Positions 1-8,215 of a stretch of 36,739 nt of DNA are shown piece by piece. Each line of letters opens with the position of its first letter. The first letter of the stretch is position 1. The position numbers were made by a program, and so were the translations under genes. The stretch is taken from positions 1 to 36,739 of the forward strand of contig CAIYPA010000179.1 in assembly GCA_903927965.1 (NCBI GenBank), in the 5' to 3' direction. This DNA is from an uncultured Bacteroidia bacterium. Its GTDB lineage: Bacteria > Bacteroidota > Bacteroidia > Bacteroidales > Prolixibacteraceae. The notes under the pieces are model-generated. The model was not told where the DNA came from. It worked only from the letters and a program-made list of their open reading frames with translations, and made no database searches.

Positions 1-107
1 CTACCTAACCCTATTGATTCAGATGCCAAATACAACCGCTTACCTCTTTCATCTAAATGAGGAAGCAACAAAGTGAATTTTTCTTCCAAACGTTTATCGT
101 CTTGCAT
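1..107 (-). CDS. ISAzo13-family transposase, N-terminus only (runs off left edge)
   Basis: Reading the minus strand from an ATG at 107 gives 35 codons with no stop up to the window edge. They include LLPHLDERGKRLYLASE followed by a Gly-Leu-Gly-Arg stretch. This is the typical opening of ISAzo13-family DDE transposases, where LxPHLDERxRRLxAAxEA leads into LGRGG. The gene lies just downstream of a SusC gene that stops prematurely, which fits insertion of the element into that gene. An in-frame TAA at 135-137 bounds the start on the 5' side, so 107 is the best ATG. The rest of the protein, including the DDE catalytic residues, lies outside the window, so its integrity is unknown. The family call rests on recognising a short stretch. 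Confidence 0.8.
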   Translation of the reverse strand, partial: MQDDKRLEEKFTLLLPHLDERGKRLYLASESIGLG

Positions 108-144
108 ACATTGAATTTTGCACAAATGTACACATTATTTCATA
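1..144 (-). mobile_element. End of an ISAzo13-type insertion sequence inside the susC gene
   Basis: The transposase start at 107 and the abrupt end of the SusC reading frame at 145-147 place the IS terminus somewhere around 108-160. I could not fix the exact boundary, the terminal inverted repeat or the target duplication, because the other end of the element is outside the window. The 3' part of susC and its expected partner susD would lie beyond the element, if they still exist. Confidence 0.65.
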
Positions 145-2106
145 TCACATCCTAAGGGCAAACGGATAATTCGAACCAAGACCGGCCTGATTTCCCAACT
201 GACCCCAGGAAGCGCGAAGTTTACCGTTGGTCAGCCATTTGACATCCTTCATAAATCCTTCAGAAGAGAAACGCCATGCTCCTGAGAAAGAAGGGAAAAG
301 CCCCCATTTATAACCGTTTGCAAAGCGGGAAGAACCATCATAACGAACATTGGCTTCAAGTAAATATTTACCAGCATAAGCATAGTTCAAACGTCCGAAG
401 TAAGACTGCAAGGCCCATTGGTTCGTATAACCATTGGTAATTTGTCCGGTTGGATCATAGGCATTGATCTCCTCAAACTGCTGGAAATTATTACCTTGTC
501 TGGTTCCGTACAATTCATTGAAATCGTTGGTCAGATATTGGTATCCTGCTAACGCTGTTATGTCATGCTTACCCAGAGACTTTGTATAAGTAGCCAAAAG
601 ATTAAGGTCATTTTCAGTCGTTTTGTCCCTTGTTTCATACATACTGGCCAGGGCGGTCGGTTTGTAAATTACAGCACCGGTTTTATAATCGTATAGAGCG
701 GTTTGTTTGGTCACACCCTTGTAGTTGGCGGTATTGATCTTCGGTGTATATGAAAAATCGAACTGCATTCCTTTAATAGGGGTGATTTTGGCATAGATCT
801 TGGCAATCGTTTCCTGATAATCTTCATATCTCATGTTCAGTTTGTCGAAGATCGTTTGCATAACGTGTGGAGTTCCGGCATAACTGGATCCCCAGGTACC
901 ATTTGAAAAACGGGTAGGATAAATTGCAGGTTGTCTAAGCATCCCTTCAACTTCAGTGCCGGGGGCCGAATCATTGATGTGGGTATTGCGGGTGGACAGA
1001 TCGAGGCCAAATTCAAGTAATTTGCTGACTGTGTAACTGTTGTTGGACCGAACACCATAACGCTTGTAATCGGTGTTTGGAAGATTTGAATCCTGCCATG
1101 TATAATTCAATGAAGTATTGGACCTAAACTTTTCATTGCCCACAGAGAACCCCAGGTATTGCTGTGTCTGAGTTGCAGTGTTCTTGTAAGTTTCCCGAAT
1201 CATGTCCGAGCTGGGATAAGCATCGCGATCTGTTGAATTTTTCCAGGTATCAATTTTAGCAGCACCATAAACAGTACCACCAGCGACTCCCGCATCAGAG
1301 CGTAGGTCATTGCCGTTGGCCTCATCATAAAGCGCCATAAAATCCCATGCCGTTGCGTTTTGTGGCAGCGTCAAAGGTTTGGTAAAACCCATCGACCCTT
1401 TGTAGGTAACTGTTACCTTATCGGTTTTCCCCCTTTTGGTGGTAATCAGGATTACCCCATTGGCAGCACGCGAACCATAAATCGCAGAAGAAGCGGCATC
1501 CTTAAGGATTGACATGCTTTCGATGTCGTTGGGGTCAACAGCGTCAACAGAAGAAGCAACACCGTCCACAAGTACAAGCGGATTGTTGTCGTTGATGGTT
1601 CCAATCCCACGGATACGGATCGTTGTATTCTCCTTGCCCGGCTTACCACTGTTCGAGGTTACGGTAACACCTGCGGCTATCCCTTGTAAAGCCTGGGATG
1701 TCTGAATGTTGTTCCTTTTGGCCAGTGACTCACCTTTCACAGATTCAATAGCACCGGTCAGGTTGACTTTTTTCTGGGTACCATACCCTACTGCCACAAC
1801 CTCCTCAAGCCCAATTGAACTTAGCTTCAATTTTACGGTAACTGTACTTTTACCGGCAATGTTCACATCCTGTGGTTCAAACCCGATAAATGTGACAGTA
1901 AGCACCTTCGCAGATTCGGGAACCTGAAGTTTAAAATTCCCATCCATATCGGTAACCGCACCGGAGGTAGTCCCTTTAACGATCACGTTTGCCCCGGGGA
2001 CCGGTTCATTGTTTTCGTCGGTAACTTTGCCGGTCACACTCTTTTGCTGCGCATACAGCACCGAAAAAGAGATAATCAGAGAAAAAAGCAAAAAGATTCT
2101 TTTCAT
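145..2106 (-). pseudogene. SusC/RagA-family TonB-dependent outer-membrane transporter, truncated by IS
   Basis: SusC proteins are outer-membrane TonB-dependent barrels that import oligosaccharides together with a SusD lipoprotein. This one has a signal peptide (residues 1-19, ending YAQ), a carboxypeptidase-D-like regulatory domain (about 24-105, VTGKVTDENNEPVPGANVIV), the motif EEVVAVGYGTQKK, and a plug domain with VLVDGV, SILKDAASSAIYGSRAANGVI and ITTKRGK (about 110-228). The barrel then runs to LRASWGQLGNQ and stops at residue 653. Family members are usually around 1000 residues, so roughly a third of the barrel, including the C-terminal beta signal, is missing. It is last in a minus-strand operon behind the oxidoreductase (31 nt gap). 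An ISAzo13-type transposase begins just past the stop. I infer a recent disruption, because the remaining frame has no other lesion; the receptor is almost certainly non-functional. Confidence 0.88.
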
Positions 2107-2137
2107 AATCTAACAATTTAATAATCAATAATATGTT

Positions 2138-4417
2138 TCAGTCAATCAAAATTTCAAAAATCGAAATTGGGGCATTGGCAATTAATTGTTCAAAATCGAA
2201 ACGTAGGGTTTTTGTGCTGAATCCGGATTTTGGTTTCAATATGTTAATTGTCTGATAATTACCAAATTTTTCAAAAATAAGGTTGCCTTTGTCGTCCGTG
2301 ACAGTATAGTTCCTGATACAAAATGGGATTACATCTTCGGGATGACCCATCTGGGAAGACTCCATCGGATGGTCATAATCGGTGTCAAAAAACAAAGATA
2401 TGGAATTTATTGTTTGGGCCTCATCCCATGTCAGAATAACTGTGGAATTAGTGTCATTCCAGTTTGCAGCCCAGGCATTGGTTTTAAGATACGGCCTGGT
2501 ATAACCATTCACAAGATGGTCTTTGGAGAAACAAGATAAAGCAGGGGTAATGTTCATGGCAATGTTCTGACCTTTGGGCCTCCTTTCGGGACACCAGAAT
2601 TCAAAGGAGTCGAAACCGCTTCCTTCAGGAGGCAACTGCTTACCATAATTGTTCACTGCCGGATTGGTCTTGTTAAAAACCGACAGGATTCCGGTCATCC
2701 GTTTTTCACTGCACCTGATCTGTACTTCGGGGTTGCTCCTGAAGATGATAAAACCATATTGGTTTTCATTCAAGACATTTTTAAATGCAATCTTTTTCAA
2801 CTGTAGCCCTTTTTTCAGGACAATCTTTTGTTTTTCAATAAGTTGGTCTGGTGTGTAATTGTAGGTTTTGGAACTGGCCCTTAATTCAACCTCAACAATG
2901 GTGTCAAATTTTGCATCTGCCATGATTTCAAAAGTGTACAAAGTATCTTTTGTCAAGGGGAGCAATTGTCCGGCAGAGAAATTCAATTCGAGCCAGTTTC
3001 CATCAAAAGGGATCTGGTCAACTGATAAGGTGCTTGAAACTTCTATTTTGGCTTTGGTTGCTAGGTTTTCAGATTTTTCAATCGGAACATGGGGAATGCC
3101 CTGACCAAAAATATTCAGCTTTTGCTGAAGTGCGACCATTTTTTCTTTGACCAGTAAATCAGCAGGTTTTAAACCCGATTGAGTACACATTGCTGCTGCC
3201 ATCCCAACTACTTGTCCGCCATGCCCAGAGGTCGCCATCACCCTAGTTGAACCGAAAGCAACATGGGATGCACTGATCAATCGACCAGCAATGAACAGGT
3301 TTTTAATGTCTTTACTGATAAAACAACGATATGGAATTTCGTAGATCCCTTTTGAATGGTATTGGTTACAACCCGAAAGTGCAGAGAAAACACCATCGGC
3401 AGGATGCAGGTCGATGGCCCATCCACCGAAAGAAACCGCATCATAAAAATGAGCCTGTTCTACAATATCCTGTTGTTTAAGCATATATGGACCTTCAAAC
3501 CTACGGCTTTCTCGCTTTCCAGGGATCGTACCGACCCATTCGAGCGAAAGATTTTCTGAGCCAGGGAATTTTTCTGAGTTTTTGATGTAATCCCAAACCC
3601 CATAAACAACGCTCCAGAGTTCCCATTTGATCTCTTCGGTATCGTGGATCGTATCCCTGCGTCCGCCATATTCGAACCACCAGAAGTTGCATCCCATGTC
3701 GCCTGTTTTGATGTTCCTGAAACGCGGGATCTTGTTGATATCTTTCAATGCATACGAAGGGGCCACATATTTTACAGGTTTGCCTGTGTCCTTGCTGTAG
3801 AAATAAATGGTATGTCCCAACAATTCCCCATATCCCTCTTTTGGGGCAAACCCTTCACCAAATTCGTCTTTACTCTCTGCTCCCATACGAAAAGAGGCAC
3901 CTGCTTTAAAAGCAACAATGCCATCACCCGATGCATCACAATACAAGGGTGCTGTAAGCAAATATTCTGTTGAGTTCTGGCTACAGAAAGCTTTCAGCGA
4001 CGAAATGGATTCTTCACTCTTCTTTTCCAGATCATAAACCATCGTATTGAGTAACAATGTAATATTTGGTTCTTTGATCACCTTCTCAAGCAGGATCGTA
4101 TCAAGGATAATCGCATTGCCTTCCTTGTTTCGGTAAAGGTTCTCAACAAGGATTTCATCAATCACGCCACCTTCACGAGCCCAACGGTTGTTGTTCCCCA
4201 TATGCGAAGTCGCACCCAGGATCCAAAGCCTTACTTCACTCGATCCATTTCCACCCAAAACCGGACGGTCCTGAACAAGGACCACTTTGATCCCGTTGCG
4301 GGCTGCTGTAATTGCGGCACAGGTTCCTGCCATTCCCCCACCTACAACAATGAGGTCTGATTCTAGCATAACAATCCTATTCTCCCTTTTTAAGGAAGTT
4401 AAATTTTGTTTTATCAT
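2138..4417 (-). CDS. FAD-dependent oxidoreductase (FAD_oxidored family) with C-terminal extension
   Basis: A 759-residue protein with a Rossmann FAD-binding motif near the N-terminus (DLIVVGGGMAGTCAAI, about residues 21-36) and the family's conserved GGNGSSEVRLW segment. Further on are YCDASGDGIVAFKAGA, and a late flavin-binding stretch with NLFIAGRLISASHVAFGSTR and GHGGQVVGMAAAMC. This matches the FAD_oxidored family (PF12831), which is often found in Bacteroidota polysaccharide loci without a proven substrate. Residues from about 480 onward form an extra region that looks like beta-sandwich modules. The start at 4417 is 9 nt after the symporter stop. A second ATG at 4369, directly before LESDLIVVGGG, is an equally good start. 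No signal peptide is evident, so it is probably cytoplasmic. Its place between a sugar-type symporter and SusC suggests oxidation of an imported sugar or sugar acid; that is inference. Confidence 0.82.
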   Translation of the reverse strand: MIKQNLTSLKRENRIVMLESDLIVVGGGMAGTCAAITAARNGIKVVLVQDRPVLGGNGSSEVRLWILGATSHMGNNNRWAREGGVIDEILVENLYRNKEGNAIILDTILLEKVIKEPNITLLLNTMVYDLEKKSEESISSLKAFCSQNSTEYLLTAPLYCDASGDGIVAFKAGASFRMGAESKDEFGEGFAPKEGYGELLGHTIYFYSKDTGKPVKYVAPSYALKDINKIPRFRNIKTGDMGCNFWWFEYGGRRDTIHDTEEIKWELWSVVYGVWDYIKNSEKFPGSENLSLEWVGTIPGKRESRRFEGPYMLKQQDIVEQAHFYDAVSFGGWAIDLHPADGVFSALSGCNQYHSKGIYEIPYRCFISKDIKNLFIAGRLISASHVAFGSTRVMATSGHGGQVVGMAAAMCTQSGLKPADLLVKEKMVALQQKLNIFGQGIPHVPIEKSENLATKAKIEVSSTLSVDQIPFDGNWLELNFSAGQLLPLTKDTLYTFEIMADAKFDTIVEVELRASSKTYNYTPDQLIEKQKIVLKKGLQLKKIAFKNVLNENQYGFIIFRSNPEVQIRCSEKRMTGILSVFNKTNPAVNNYGKQLPPEGSGFDSFEFWCPERRPKGQNIAMNITPALSCFSKDHLVNGYTRPYLKTNAWAANWNDTNSTVILTWDEAQTINSISLFFDTDYDHPMESSQMGHPEDVIPFCIRNYTVTDDKGNLIFEKFGNYQTINILKPKSGFSTKTLRFDFEQLIANAPISIFEILID

Positions 4418-4426
4418 AACAGTAAA

Positions 4427-6112
4427 TTATGAACTTTTAAATATTTTCGGTAAAATTATATAGCTGATTATTAGCAGGATAATTGCCATCGTAAACACAT
4501 AGGCCTTCCCATTGCTGGCCCAAAAACCCAATGATCCGATGATAAGCCCTGTTGATGCAATTCCGATGGCGATCATCTTCTTCCCAAATCGATTCTCACT
4601 GTCGGAAACTTCAGTATTTTTCTGTGTATCATTTCCGGCATCAACTTTATAAACAAGGTAACGCTGGTAATTGTCATATTCTAAAGTTGGCCTATTCCTC
4701 AATCTTAAGACGATCTCGAAAAATGTGATGATCGAAATTGGAACAAGCACCCCCAGGACCATTTCAGCAGCCCTCGACAAATACTCTCCCGTAATTGCCG
4801 GAATGACAAACTTATAGGCCAAAGCAATTGTAAGGGAAAGGATAGTTGTACCCAGAACAGTATAGCTGTTTTGATTTTTGGAGAAAAGGGTCCAGATCAG
4901 CGGAAAGTACATCGCACCGCCGGTAATAGAAGCAACGCTCAGGATCACATTGGTCGCACCCCCCATCATTGGCACCAACATTCCCATCACAATCACAATC
5001 AGTCCCATCACCAAAGTGGCGAGTTTGGCAACCACCATCAGTGTTTTTTCAGTCGAACGCGGATAGACAGTTTTAAACAAATCGTTTGTAATCACACCGG
5101 CTGAAATGTTCAGAAAACCTTGAACCGAAGAGTTTGTTGCAAACACAAGGCTGATAATGATCAGTCCCAACATTCCAGATGGCAATACTGTCTTTGCCAT
5201 TTGCATATAGGCCTGCTCATTTTCAACACCAACCAAACCGGGATTTATAGCCCGATAGATCATTGGGGGCAGCATCCAGATCACAGGACTGAAAACATAA
5301 AACAACCCGAAAAGCATCGCCACTTTTTTCGATTCCTTTGGGGATTTGACGCTTGTATAACGCTGGATGAAACTCCACTGTCCACCCAGATAAAAGACAT
5401 TATAAAACAAAAAACCAAGCAGGAAACTTACCGTATATTTATGGTCACTCAGGCTAAAAAACTCAGTAAGTTGCAGTGATCCAATTTTATCGACAAATGC
5501 AGAAATCCCTCCTATCTTTTCAAACGACAGTGGAAGCAAGATCAGGCCGGCAGAAATAAGGATAATAAATTGCAAAACATCGGTAACTACAACTGCCCAA
5601 AGCCCACCGAAAGTTGTATATAGGATTACAATGATTCCCAAAATTCCAACCCAAATGTAAAGGGAAATCCCGGTGGCTACCTGTAAAATGATTGCGACCG
5701 CATAAAGGCACACCCCTTTCAGGAAGATCATGATAAACAGGTAGATATAGGAATATGTATTCTGGGTCCTGATCCCTAACCTGTGACAAATGTACTCAGC
5801 TGCGGTTAACGATTTGGTCTTATGCCATTTAGGAGCGATCAACAACCCTGTTATCAATCCGGCTACCGACATGGCCCATTGGATGGATATCGCGACCCAC
5901 CCCGAAGAGTAAGCGATAGAACCCCATACCACAAAAGTACTTGCAGAAACAAAGCCCATAAAAAGTGACAAGCTATTGATCCACCAGGGTACTGCTCCCC
6001 CGGCAGCAAAAAAAGTCTTCATGTCTTTTCCTGAATTCCGTGCAAAGGAAAGCCCAATCGCGAAGATCAGCAGTGAAAAGAGTACGATTACCAAATAATC
6101 AATGTAAGTCAT
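4427..6112 (-). CDS. Sodium/solute symporter (SSS family)
   Basis: A 561-residue integral inner-membrane protein with many hydrophobic helices and the SSS (PF00474) hallmarks. These are an N-terminal helix followed by SGKDMKTFFAAGGAVPWWINSLSLFMGFVSASTFV, here summarised by AAGGAVPWW near residue 36, then the helix with AAEYICHRLGIRT and the motif YTTFGGLWAVVVTDVLQF. The first in-frame ATG is at 6187, but that would leave only 10 nt to the operator cluster and adds a poorly fitting segment. The ATG at 6112 (TYIDYLVIVLFSLL) gives the normal family N-terminus, so I chose it. It heads the operon with the oxidoreductase (9 nt gap) and susC. It probably carries a monosaccharide, sugar acid or sialic-acid-like solute with Na+. 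Expression is likely controlled by the divergent LacI protein. Confidence 0.85.
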   Translation of the reverse strand: MTYIDYLVIVLFSLLIFAIGLSFARNSGKDMKTFFAAGGAVPWWINSLSLFMGFVSASTFVVWGSIAYSSGWVAISIQWAMSVAGLITGLLIAPKWHKTKSLTAAEYICHRLGIRTQNTYSYIYLFIMIFLKGVCLYAVAIILQVATGISLYIWVGILGIIVILYTTFGGLWAVVVTDVLQFIILISAGLILLPLSFEKIGGISAFVDKIGSLQLTEFFSLSDHKYTVSFLLGFLFYNVFYLGGQWSFIQRYTSVKSPKESKKVAMLFGLFYVFSPVIWMLPPMIYRAINPGLVGVENEQAYMQMAKTVLPSGMLGLIIISLVFATNSSVQGFLNISAGVITNDLFKTVYPRSTEKTLMVVAKLATLVMGLIVIVMGMLVPMMGGATNVILSVASITGGAMYFPLIWTLFSKNQNSYTVLGTTILSLTIALAYKFVIPAITGEYLSRAAEMVLGVLVPISIITFFEIVLRLRNRPTLEYDNYQRYLVYKVDAGNDTQKNTEVSDSENRFGKKMIAIGIASTGLIIGSLGFWASNGKAYVFTMAIILLIISYIILPKIFKSS

Positions 6113-6197
6113 GCAAGAATTTTGTCCGGTAGTTATTAATGGGCACAATGTTAATGCAGTGTTAAAAAATATGAAAATAATAATCAAACTATATCAC

Positions 6198-6241
6198 CGG
6201 AAACGTTACCGAAAACGTTTTTATTTTCGGTAACGTTTCCG
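6198..6241. promoter_or_regulatory. LacI-type operator cluster between symporter operon and lacI-like gene
   Basis: Positions 6198-6215 and 6224-6241 are a perfect 18-bp inverted repeat with an 8-nt spacer. Each arm contains GGAAACGTTACC or its complement, an imperfect palindrome centred on CG (6204/6205 and 6234/6235). A third AACGTT centre, AAAACGTTTT, lies at 6212-6221. Central-CG palindromes of this kind are typical LacI/GalR operators. The cluster lies between divergent genes and adjoins the -7 box of the regulator, so it probably controls both directions. Binding is inferred. Confidence 0.8.
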
Positions 6242-6258
6242 AAATTCATAAATCCGAT

Positions 6259-6266
6259 TAAATTTG
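6259..6266 (+). promoter_or_regulatory. Putative -7 box of the lacI-like gene
   Basis: TAAATTTG fits the Bacteroidota -7 consensus TAnnTTTG. The position where a -33 TTTG would be expected (about 6235) has only TTTC and overlaps operator site three. This suggests the regulator represses its own gene. The 5' leader would be about 120 nt and contains the GCCAGC repeat. Confidence 0.45.
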
Positions 6267-6290
6267 TATCCTTAATCAGGATCTTGGAAG

Positions 6291-6329
6291 CAGCCAATCG
6301 CCAGCAACCATTTGCCAGCCGCCAGTTGC
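6291..6329. repeat. GCCAGC-type dispersed repeat, copy 1
   Basis: A run of degenerate GCCAGC/GCCAGT words lies in the leader of the lacI-like gene. The core GCCAGCCGCCAGTTGC (6314-6329) recurs with one mismatch at 26616-26631, 20 kb away, so it belongs to an interspersed family and is not simply local low complexity. Confidence 0.6.
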
Positions 6330-6392
6330 AGAAAAGTCCTTTTGAAAATTGGAGCATACCAGATTCATACATTAAATTAAGGACACAAACGA

Positions 6393-7418
6393 ATGAAGCA
6401 TATTACGATCAAAGATGTTGCCAAACGGCTGAATTGCTCTGTTTCCACCATTTCAAGAGCCTTTAATGATAAATACGACATCCGCAAAGAGACCAGGGAC
6501 TTAATCCTTGCCACTGCCCGTGAAATGGGTTATTCGCCAAACCCCTTTGCCAAATTGCTGCTTAAACAATGTTCCAATCAGATTGGGGTCGTAGTGCCTG
6601 AATTTATCAATTCTTTTTTCCCGGAAGTGATCAAAGGAATACAAGATGTCTTACAAAAAGCAGGTTATCAGCTTCTTATCATGCAATCGAATGAAGAGGC
6701 CTCGGTTGAACTTGAAAACATCAAGACCCTTGAAAACAATATGGTGGATGGGATCATTATATCCCTCACATTTGAAACAAATTTTGAGACAAAAAACATC
6801 GATTATTTAAAAAACATGGTTGAAAGTGGGTTTCCAATCGTCCTATTCAACCGGGTATCCGATGCAATTCCCGCCCACAAAGTGGTATTCGACGATTACA
6901 AATGGGCTTTCTTCGCAACAGAACACCTTATCTACCAGGGATATAAAAAAATATTCCATTTCTCCGGGCCAAAAACCCTCTCCTTTTCCCAAAACAGGAT
7001 CAATGGTTTTTTCGATGCACTTAAAAAGCACAAAATACCGGTAAGCGAAAATTTGATCTTTGAAACCGGTCTGATGATCAAAGATGGTCAACGGGTCATG
7101 CAAAAATTGCTGGATGATAAAAACCTACCTGAGGCAATTTTGGCTGTGAACGATCCATCAGCCATCGGGGCAATGAAAATTCTGAAAAGGAACGGCTATA
7201 AAATTCCTGGTGACATCGCTATCGTTGGTTTTACGGAATCGAAGCTTGCCGAGTTGATCGATCCTCCATTGACAAGTGTGGCACAACCCACTTTCGAAAT
7301 AGGGCAAACCGCTGCAAAGTTGCTTTTGGAACAGATTGGCTCAAAAGGTATCTTCGTGCCCCAAAAAGTTGTCCTTAATGGCAGGTTAAATGTGAGGGAA
7401 TCGTCGATGAAGTTGTAG
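6393..7418 (+). CDS. LacI/GalR-family transcriptional regulator
   Basis: A 341-residue repressor-type protein. Residues 1-55 are the LacI helix-turn-helix and hinge helix (TIKDVAKRLNCSVSTISRAF, then EMGYSPNPFAKLLL). Residues from about 60 to 336 form the periplasmic-binding-protein-like effector domain (IGVVVPEFINSFFPEVIKGI, AILAVNDPSAIGAMKILK, IAIVGFTES). Length and layout are normal for the family. It is divergent from the symporter-oxidoreductase-susC operon and faces it across an operator cluster, so it most likely senses the imported sugar or a breakdown product and regulates that operon and itself. The start ATG at 6393 gives the standard MKxxTIKDVA opening; no upstream Shine-Dalgarno sequence is seen, as usual in this phylum. 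Confidence 0.93.
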   Translation: MKHITIKDVAKRLNCSVSTISRAFNDKYDIRKETRDLILATAREMGYSPNPFAKLLLKQCSNQIGVVVPEFINSFFPEVIKGIQDVLQKAGYQLLIMQSNEEASVELENIKTLENNMVDGIIISLTFETNFETKNIDYLKNMVESGFPIVLFNRVSDAIPAHKVVFDDYKWAFFATEHLIYQGYKKIFHFSGPKTLSFSQNRINGFFDALKKHKIPVSENLIFETGLMIKDGQRVMQKLLDDKNLPEAILAVNDPSAIGAMKILKRNGYKIPGDIAIVGFTESKLAELIDPPLTSVAQPTFEIGQTAAKLLLEQIGSKGIFVPQKVVLNGRLNVRESSMKL

Positions 7419-7526
7419 GTTTATCTTGTTTTTGAAGTAATTGTGAAAAATGTACGGATGTAAAAAGCCAATATCAAATATTCAATTACTCATCATAGTT
7501 CAGGGCACTTAATAAAAGATTTTGGT

Positions 7527-7534
7527 TATATTTG
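7527..7534 (+). promoter_or_regulatory. Putative -7 box of the toxin-antitoxin operon
   Basis: TATATTTG matches TAnnTTTG and lies 23 nt before the antitoxin ATG. No clear -33 TTTG is present at the expected distance. Confidence 0.45.
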
Positions 7535-7557
7535 TATGATATTCAAAACTAAGAATA

Positions 7558-7767
7558 ATGATACGTACAGTAGTTACATCAGATAAAAATTCGGTTGTCT
7601 TACCTTTACCCGACAACTATATTGGTAAACAGATTGAAATTATTGCTTTTACATTGGATGAACCGGTTAAACAAACGCAAAGAGCTTCTGCAAAAAAAGT
7701 GTTTACATCACTAAATTTTGATACAAGCGGGTATAAATTCAACCGTGATGAAGCAAATGAAAGATAG
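7558..7767 (+). CDS. Small antitoxin of a PIN-type toxin-antitoxin pair
   Basis: A 69-residue protein beginning MIRTVVTSDKNSVVLPLPDNYIGKQIEIIAF. The beta-rich N-terminal half resembles the short AbrB/VapB-like or DUF-type antitoxins that precede PIN toxins in Bacteroidota. The charged C-terminal tail (FNRDEANER) would wrap the toxin. The toxin gene overlaps its last 11 bases, which supports coupled translation. Such antitoxins normally bind the toxin and repress their own promoter; neither can be shown here. I recognise the family only loosely, and the call leans on its neighbour. Confidence 0.7.
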   Translation: MIRTVVTSDKNSVVLPLPDNYIGKQIEIIAFTLDEPVKQTQRASAKKVFTSLNFDTSGYKFNRDEANER

Positions 7768-8167
7768 TGTTTTTCTTGACAGTAATATACTGATCTACTG
7801 CTATTCCAATTCTGAATTAGAGAAGCAGCAGAGAGCTTTTCAGGTGATTGATAATAGCTTATTGCTTTATATTAGTACCCAAGTTTTACAAGAATTCTGC
7901 AATGTTGCGCATAAAAGATTCTTATCACAGATTGTTGATTTGGAGAAGGCTCTAACAGAGATAGAAGGCCTTGTCTCTATCCATGATAATACAATCAATA
8001 CTGTAAGGAAAGCCAATCATTTAAAATTTAAGTACAATTACTCATTTTTCGATTCACTCATTCTCGCAGCAGCTTTTGAATGTGGTTGTAATATTTTGTA
8101 TTCTGAAGATATGCAACACGGTCAGATTATTGAAAACTCTCTTAGGATTGTAAATCCGTTTAAGTAA
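7757..8167 (+). CDS. PIN-domain ribonuclease toxin (VapC-like)
   Basis: A 136-residue PIN-domain protein. The acidic active-site residues are visible: Asp in FLDSNILIYCYSN (about residue 8), Glu in QVLQEFCNVAHK (about 53), Asp in YSFFDSLILAAA (about 96) and Asp in LYSEDMQHG. PIN toxins are Mg-dependent RNases that stop translation when their antitoxin is degraded. I chose the ATG at 7757 because it puts the first catalytic strand at the usual distance; an ATG at 7748 adds three residues and is also possible. It overlaps the antitoxin by 11 nt and ends 48 nt before the convergent GH2 gene. The target RNA is unknown. Confidence 0.88.
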   Translation: MKDSVFLDSNILIYCYSNSELEKQQRAFQVIDNSLLLYISTQVLQEFCNVAHKRFLSQIVDLEKALTEIEGLVSIHDNTINTVRKANHLKFKYNYSFFDSLILAAAFECGCNILYSEDMQHGQIIENSLRIVNPFK

Positions 8168-8215
8168 AAATACAACATCTCCCCGAAAACACCTTTTATT
8201 TTCACCACTCTCCAA

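Noticed and set aside
6184-6372. 62-codon minus-strand frame across the operator region
   Set aside because: It would cover the operators and promoter of the lacI-like gene and contains translated repeat words; not a gene.
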